A stretch of DNA of 6,154 nt from G039029935 sp039029935 (GTDB lineage Bacteria > Chloroflexota > Anaerolineae > Caldilineales > Caldilineaceae), in contig JBCCFC010000847.1 in NCBI GenBank assembly GCA_039029935.1, forward strand, positions 1 through 6,154. The letters run 5' to 3'. Below are positions 6,021-6,154 of the stretch, in pieces (the stretch's first letter is position 1; every line of letters begins with the position of its first letter). The position numbers were made by a program, and so were the translations under genes. A model generated the notes under the pieces. The model was not told the DNA's origin, did no database searches, and saw only the letters and a program-made list of their open reading frames with translations.

Positions 6021-6027
6021 CTCCTTC
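6021..6027 (-). promoter_or_regulatory. Shine-Dalgarno site fixing the halogenase-like gene start
   Basis: GAAGGAG on the minus strand lies five bases before GTG 6015-6013. The FAD motif then begins about ten residues in, as is normal for this superfamily. It is the reason for rejecting the longer reading from 6150. Confidence 0.75.
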
Positions 6028-6062
6028 AATTAGATTTCGACTCTTCACCAAAAATGATTTAC

Positions 6063-6125
6063 GTAGGGGCGTAACCATGCGGTAGCCCAAGCGTTCCAAC
6101 CACGGCGAACCCAACGGTAACCCCC
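6063..6125. repeat. Repeat-like hairpin segment upstream of the halogenase-like gene
   Basis: The segment opens GTAGGGGCGTAACC and folds as GGGC-(GTA)-ACC-ATGC-GGT-(A)-GCCC (6067-6088). It is followed by a further G+C-rich stretch, then the low-complexity C/A runs (6121-6154) that end the window. Leading GTAGGGGCG is reminiscent of dispersed intergenic repeats in several environmental bacterial genomes. The repeat status is inferred from style only, since there is no second copy in the window. Confidence 0.3.
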
Positions 6126-6154
6126 AACAAAACCACCCCCCAAAAAACAAAAAA

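Noticed and set aside
6110..6141. Minus-strand G-quadruplex
   Set aside because: Only three G-runs of three or more are present (opposite 6110-6112, 6121-6125 and 6136-6141), so a standard four-run quadruplex is not met.
6016..6150. N-terminal extension of the halogenase-like protein to 6150
   Set aside because: The added 45 residues come from repeat-like and low-complexity DNA, and a strong ribosome site immediately precedes GTG 6015.

Overview
The window is bacterial DNA of roughly 50% G+C. All five genes I can support lie on the minus strand, so transcription runs from high to low coordinates. Taxonomy cannot be fixed from sequence alone. Short palindromic repeats occur inside genes as well as between them, one of them giving the peptide TGILPV. 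From memory this recalls Planctomycetota, Poribacteria and other uncultured environmental or symbiont lineages. That placement is an inference with low confidence.

Layout in transcription order. (1) 6154-6016: a short upstream region with low-complexity C/A runs and a repeat-like hairpin segment. (2) 6015-4282: a 577-residue flavin-dependent halogenase-like protein of unknown substrate. (3) 4281-3903: about 380 bases without an intact gene. It holds a ~98-nt imperfect palindrome, a decayed protein-like reading frame with one internal stop, and a perfect 15-bp inverted repeat just upstream of the next operon. (4) 3902-1 (running off the edge): a tight operon for a 2-oxo acid dehydrogenase complex, E1 alpha, E1 beta, E2, then the start of an SMP-30/gluconolactonase-like gene. 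Gaps are an 8-nt overlap (alpha/beta), 9 nt (beta/E2) and 28 nt (E2/SMP-30).

How they work together. E1 alpha and beta form the thiamine-diphosphate dehydrogenase that decarboxylates a 2-oxo acid or cleaves acetoin. It passes the acyl group to the lipoyl arm of E2, which transfers it to CoA. The E3 dihydrolipoamide dehydrogenase needed to reoxidise the lipoyl group is not in the window. The co-transcribed SMP-30-like gene hints that the substrate may come from a lactone or sugar-acid route rather than plain glycolysis. The halogenase looks like a separate transcription unit.

The most interesting signals are repeat sequences that appear to have been absorbed into coding regions. One palindrome supplies the C-terminal tail of E1 alpha and probably created its overlap with E1 beta. 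Another supplies part of the E2 linker and shares 15 identical bases with the core of the intergenic palindrome. E2 also seems to carry two consecutive E3/E1-binding-type domains. I see no complete insertion sequence, CRISPR array, tRNA or rRNA.
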